From positions 2,547,524-2,611,523 of the forward strand of contig KQ964245.1 in assembly GCA_001566295.1 (NCBI GenBank): a stretch of DNA of 64,000 nucleotides, in the 5' to 3' direction. A program made the translations under genes and the position numbers. The notes below the pieces were generated by a model. It was given only the letters and a program-made list of their open reading frames with translations, did no database searches and was not told the DNA's origin. Position 1 is the first letter of the stretch. The number at the start of each line of letters is the position of its first letter. Below, in pieces: positions 61,303 to 64,000 of the stretch. The stretch is from Microdochium bolleyi. Its lineage: Eukaryota > Ascomycota > Sordariomycetes > Xylariales > Microdochiaceae.

Positions 61303-63701
61303 CTACCTATGGGTCATGTCCATTGTTGGTCTTAGGGACGCTGTCATCTCATGCTGCGTGAAGACCGTGTCACCGGGCAGGCGGCTCACGCGGCCAGCGC
61401 CATTCCGCAAAGCGTGAGCGTTTCTGGAGCTGATACCGCTGTTGTTCGAGCGGATCGAGCCGGCATCGCTCATGTTGTCAGCATCCCTGAAGCGGCGAGG
61501 TGGCGCAAAGTCTAGGCCGGTGAAAGTGCTCGACTTGCGCATAGAATGCCTGGTCGGGTGTTAGCATTAATCCTGGTCAATACAGAAAGTGAAGTACTTA
61601 CGGGCTGGGAAGTGCAGCAACCTCGTCGTAAGCGCTTACGAGAGGTGAGTGCGCAGGCACAGACGGGCTAAGGTAGGGTCTGCGCTCGCCAAGAGGACTC
61701 TGGGAGCGACCCCGAACCTGATCCCTGATGGTAGGCGGCGGAGCAAAGTCGGCTGCATTGATCATTCCGAAGTTGTCATCCTTGAGCTTCGAAGGGGTGG
61801 GCAGTGTTGTGAGAGCTGCTGGGGGCGGCATGGGCTTCTTAGGCTTGCCACCGTTGACGGATCGCTGCTGCGAGGCGGAGGAGCCGGGGCGGGGGCTCAT
61901 GTATCCGGAAGGACCAGGGCCGAACCTTCCTCCTGACATTGTTGAGCCTGCCCGCGGGCGTCCCATGGGTCCAGCGCCGGACATTGTCGAGCCCGCTCTC
62001 GCCCGGCCTTGAGGGCCACCAGGCATCTGTGGGCCCCGGTGAGGGCCACCATTCCTGGGTCCCGGCATGGGGCGTCTGTTGCTCGGAGGCGGTGTCATGG
62101 CGCGCCGAGTGACAGGTTGAGCATAAGGCATGACAAAGGCATTGGTCTCCGGGTCGAAGTAGGCAGCCTCACCGCCCATGTAGCCAGCACCGTAGTCCTC
62201 ATAGTAGCCTGGCTCCTCGTGGGCGCCCTGCTGAGGGCCAGCATTGCGCTGCTGCGGGAGAGGGGGCGGGCGGCCGCTGTCCTGCTTGATGGAGTCATCA
62301 AAGTACTCCTTGTAGAACGAACGGATCCTGTTGGCCCTGAACTCGGGATCTTCGGACTCGAGGTAATCGTCCGGGGGAAGAGGTCGGAAGCCGACAGACA
62401 GACGCTTGTTGGCTGTTTCGGGAACGGCGAGACCAGCAGAGTGAGGATAGTCGTTCTCTTCGGGATAGAGGTTAGCCTCTTGGTGCGCAATATCAGCGCC
62501 CTGTTGTGGAGAGCGGCTCTTTAGGTCAAAATCGAAACCGTTAGATGCAGGCTGAGACTCGGTCACAATGACAGGCATATTGTCCCCCTGCGGGTAAGGC
62601 GCAGCAGCGCCTGTAATACCAAGTCCTTGCCCACGGGAAGCTTCACGGGGGGGGAGAGGACCAGACTCCCGGTCGTAAGCACCTCTGTCTTCAAGCGGCT
62701 GTTGTCCTGACGATGTACGAGAGCTTCGGACGCTAGACTCTGTAGCTGCCTGAGGAGGCACCTGAATTCCGGGCACTCTGTCCTCCGGGATAGTCTGGGA
62801 CATCGTTGGGGGCCGGGATGGTTCGTCGTCGTTGAAGCGGAACTCGTTCTTTGCAGGCAGGCTAGGTGCAGCGGGGTTGACGATCACTGCCCGTTGAGCG
62901 GCAGGCGGAAGTTGGGGCAAAGGAGAAGTAGGAGGAGGCAGCGACTTTTGACGAGGAGGAAAGTTATGCGAAGGGGCGTCGGAGCTCGGGCGTGTAGCAC
63001 CCGTCTTTCCCGAGTAAATCGAAGAGCCGCGGTCAGGACGTTTGTTAGGGAATGACCGCATGGAGCCAACCTCGCTGACATAGTCAGTCACGAGGCGGTA
63101 GGGGTCGCTCTCGTCCTTGTTGAGGGACCTGGCCAGCGACTCGCGCGAGTGCTGGAGGGTAGGCGGGAGGAGATAAGGACTTGAGAGGTTCATATCCATG
63201 GACAGCTGGGTCTTGTGGGATGGGTCTCCCTTCTCCTTGCCGAAGAAGGCGCTGCGACGCTTGCCATTCTTGGATCCTCCTGCGCCATCTCCCAGTCCGA
63301 AATCCATGGACTTGTACTTGTCGTTGCTGTCCTCAAGCCTCTGTCTCTTGACCGAGCGACGGTGGAGGAACAGGAGGACAGTGATGGCAACGACCAAGGG
63401 AATACTAAAAATAGAGTCAGTCTTGAGAGATCCGTGGCAATTAGCGATCAGGGGACGTGACGGTGGCCACATACACAATACTACAGGCAATGACAATGTT
63501 CGTCGTGTCAGGGCCGACTGGCTTGTCGCCTACAGCGCGAGATAGGAGCTGCCCAGTCGGCTGCTCGATACCTTGCACCGGGCTGGCTACGCGGGCCACT
63601 GTCAGGGGCGCTGCTTCCGCAGCGGGCTCGACGGAGACTCCATGGCCAGCATCGGCGTGCCGGTGAAAATGGGCGTGGCCGTGGTGGTGCATACCGGCCA
63701 T
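61303..63701 (-). CDS. Single-pass membrane protein with His-rich N-terminus and long Pro-rich cytoplasmic tail
   Basis: Exons complement(61303..61549, 61602..63404, 63475..63701), introns 52 and 70 nt, encode 758 residues. The N-terminus begins MAGMHHHGHAHFHRH; eight of the first twenty residues are His. Residues about 67-90 (NIVIACSIVIPLVVAITVLL) form the only membrane span, followed by the basic HRRSVKRQR. The intron lies inside the span-coding sequence and its removal is needed to make it continuous. The tail of more than 650 residues is disordered, with a conserved-looking start KYKSMDFGLG, many Pro-rich patches (PLPPPTSPLPQLPP) and a duplicated RPRAGSTMSG-type unit, suggesting SH3 or similar partners. 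I know this layout as a conserved uncharacterised ascomycete protein; no function is established. No cleavable signal peptide is evident. The last 80 residues come from the third exon. Confidence 0.88.
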
Positions 63702-64000
63702 GATATTGCCTTGGCTGTGGGTGGTTTGCGGAGAACCGTGGTTGTTGATCCGCTGTGATTATTTATCTATGTTTGCGTCGTGTGTTTTGGCAGGCGAGGG
63801 CGTGGTAGAAGGACACAGGCTACTGATTATCCTGCAAAGCTCTTCGATCTATGCAAACAAAGTCGTGATGATCATTAGGATCCGATTCGGGCCGGAGTGC
63901 TTGTCTCTCTGGGAGCACGAGATCTGGAATCGGCGACTGTTCGAAAAGGATGTGGCGAGAAATGAGTGGCGGCCGTGACGGAGCAGCGGCGGTAGTGATG
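63702..64000 (-). promoter_or_regulatory. Upstream region of the His-rich membrane protein gene
   Basis: The last 299 bases are upstream of the minus-strand start at 63701. No other feature seen. Confidence 0.5.

Noticed and set aside
1..64000. CRISPR array or bacterial-type operon
   Set aside because: The spliced genes and gene families are those of a fungal nuclear genome; no repeat-spacer pattern was seen.

Overview
The window is nuclear DNA of a filamentous ascomycete, most likely a Sordariomycete. Genes carry short (about 50-185 nt) GT..AG introns with CTNAC-type branch sites. Coding sequence is rich in G/C at third codon positions. The products have clear ascomycete counterparts: DASH subunit Dad2, shugoshin, an ECL1-type protein and a NACHT-ankyrin protein. 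Genus cannot be fixed from sequence alone. I recognise no tRNA, rRNA, CRISPR array or intact transposon.

Left part (1-10.5 kb): a NACHT-ankyrin STAND receptor on the minus strand runs off the left edge. Then come a histidine-phosphatase (phosphoglycerate-mutase-like) gene and a 730-residue AAA ATPase whose Walker A motif is split by an intron. An octamer satellite (13 tandem copies of TTCAGAGG) and a three-copy variant (TCCAGAGG) flank the ATPase gene.

Middle (10.5-38.5 kb): about 28 kb with a single convincing gene, a small ECL1-family Cys-motif protein at 23.2-23.6 kb. The rest holds microsatellites, G-runs and chance open frames in GC-rich DNA.

Right part (38.5-64 kb): a dense housekeeping block. 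In order: a basic, charged protein with a duplicated FELPGEA motif; DAD2 (kinetochore DASH complex) divergent from SGO1 (centromeric cohesin protector); VPS29 (retromer); an alanine-glyoxylate aminotransferase with a probable mitochondrial presequence and an internal second start; exportin CRM1 with ten exons and a Thr where leptomycin-sensitive exportins have Cys; and two single-pass plasma-membrane-type proteins, one with a mucin-like ectodomain and one with a His-rich N-terminus and a long proline-rich tail. DAD2 and SGO1 act at the same structure in mitosis and share one roughly 0.6 kb promoter region. The other neighbours show no obvious common pathway.

All gene models were spliced by hand from reading frame, splice signals and family similarity. 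No transcript or database evidence was available.
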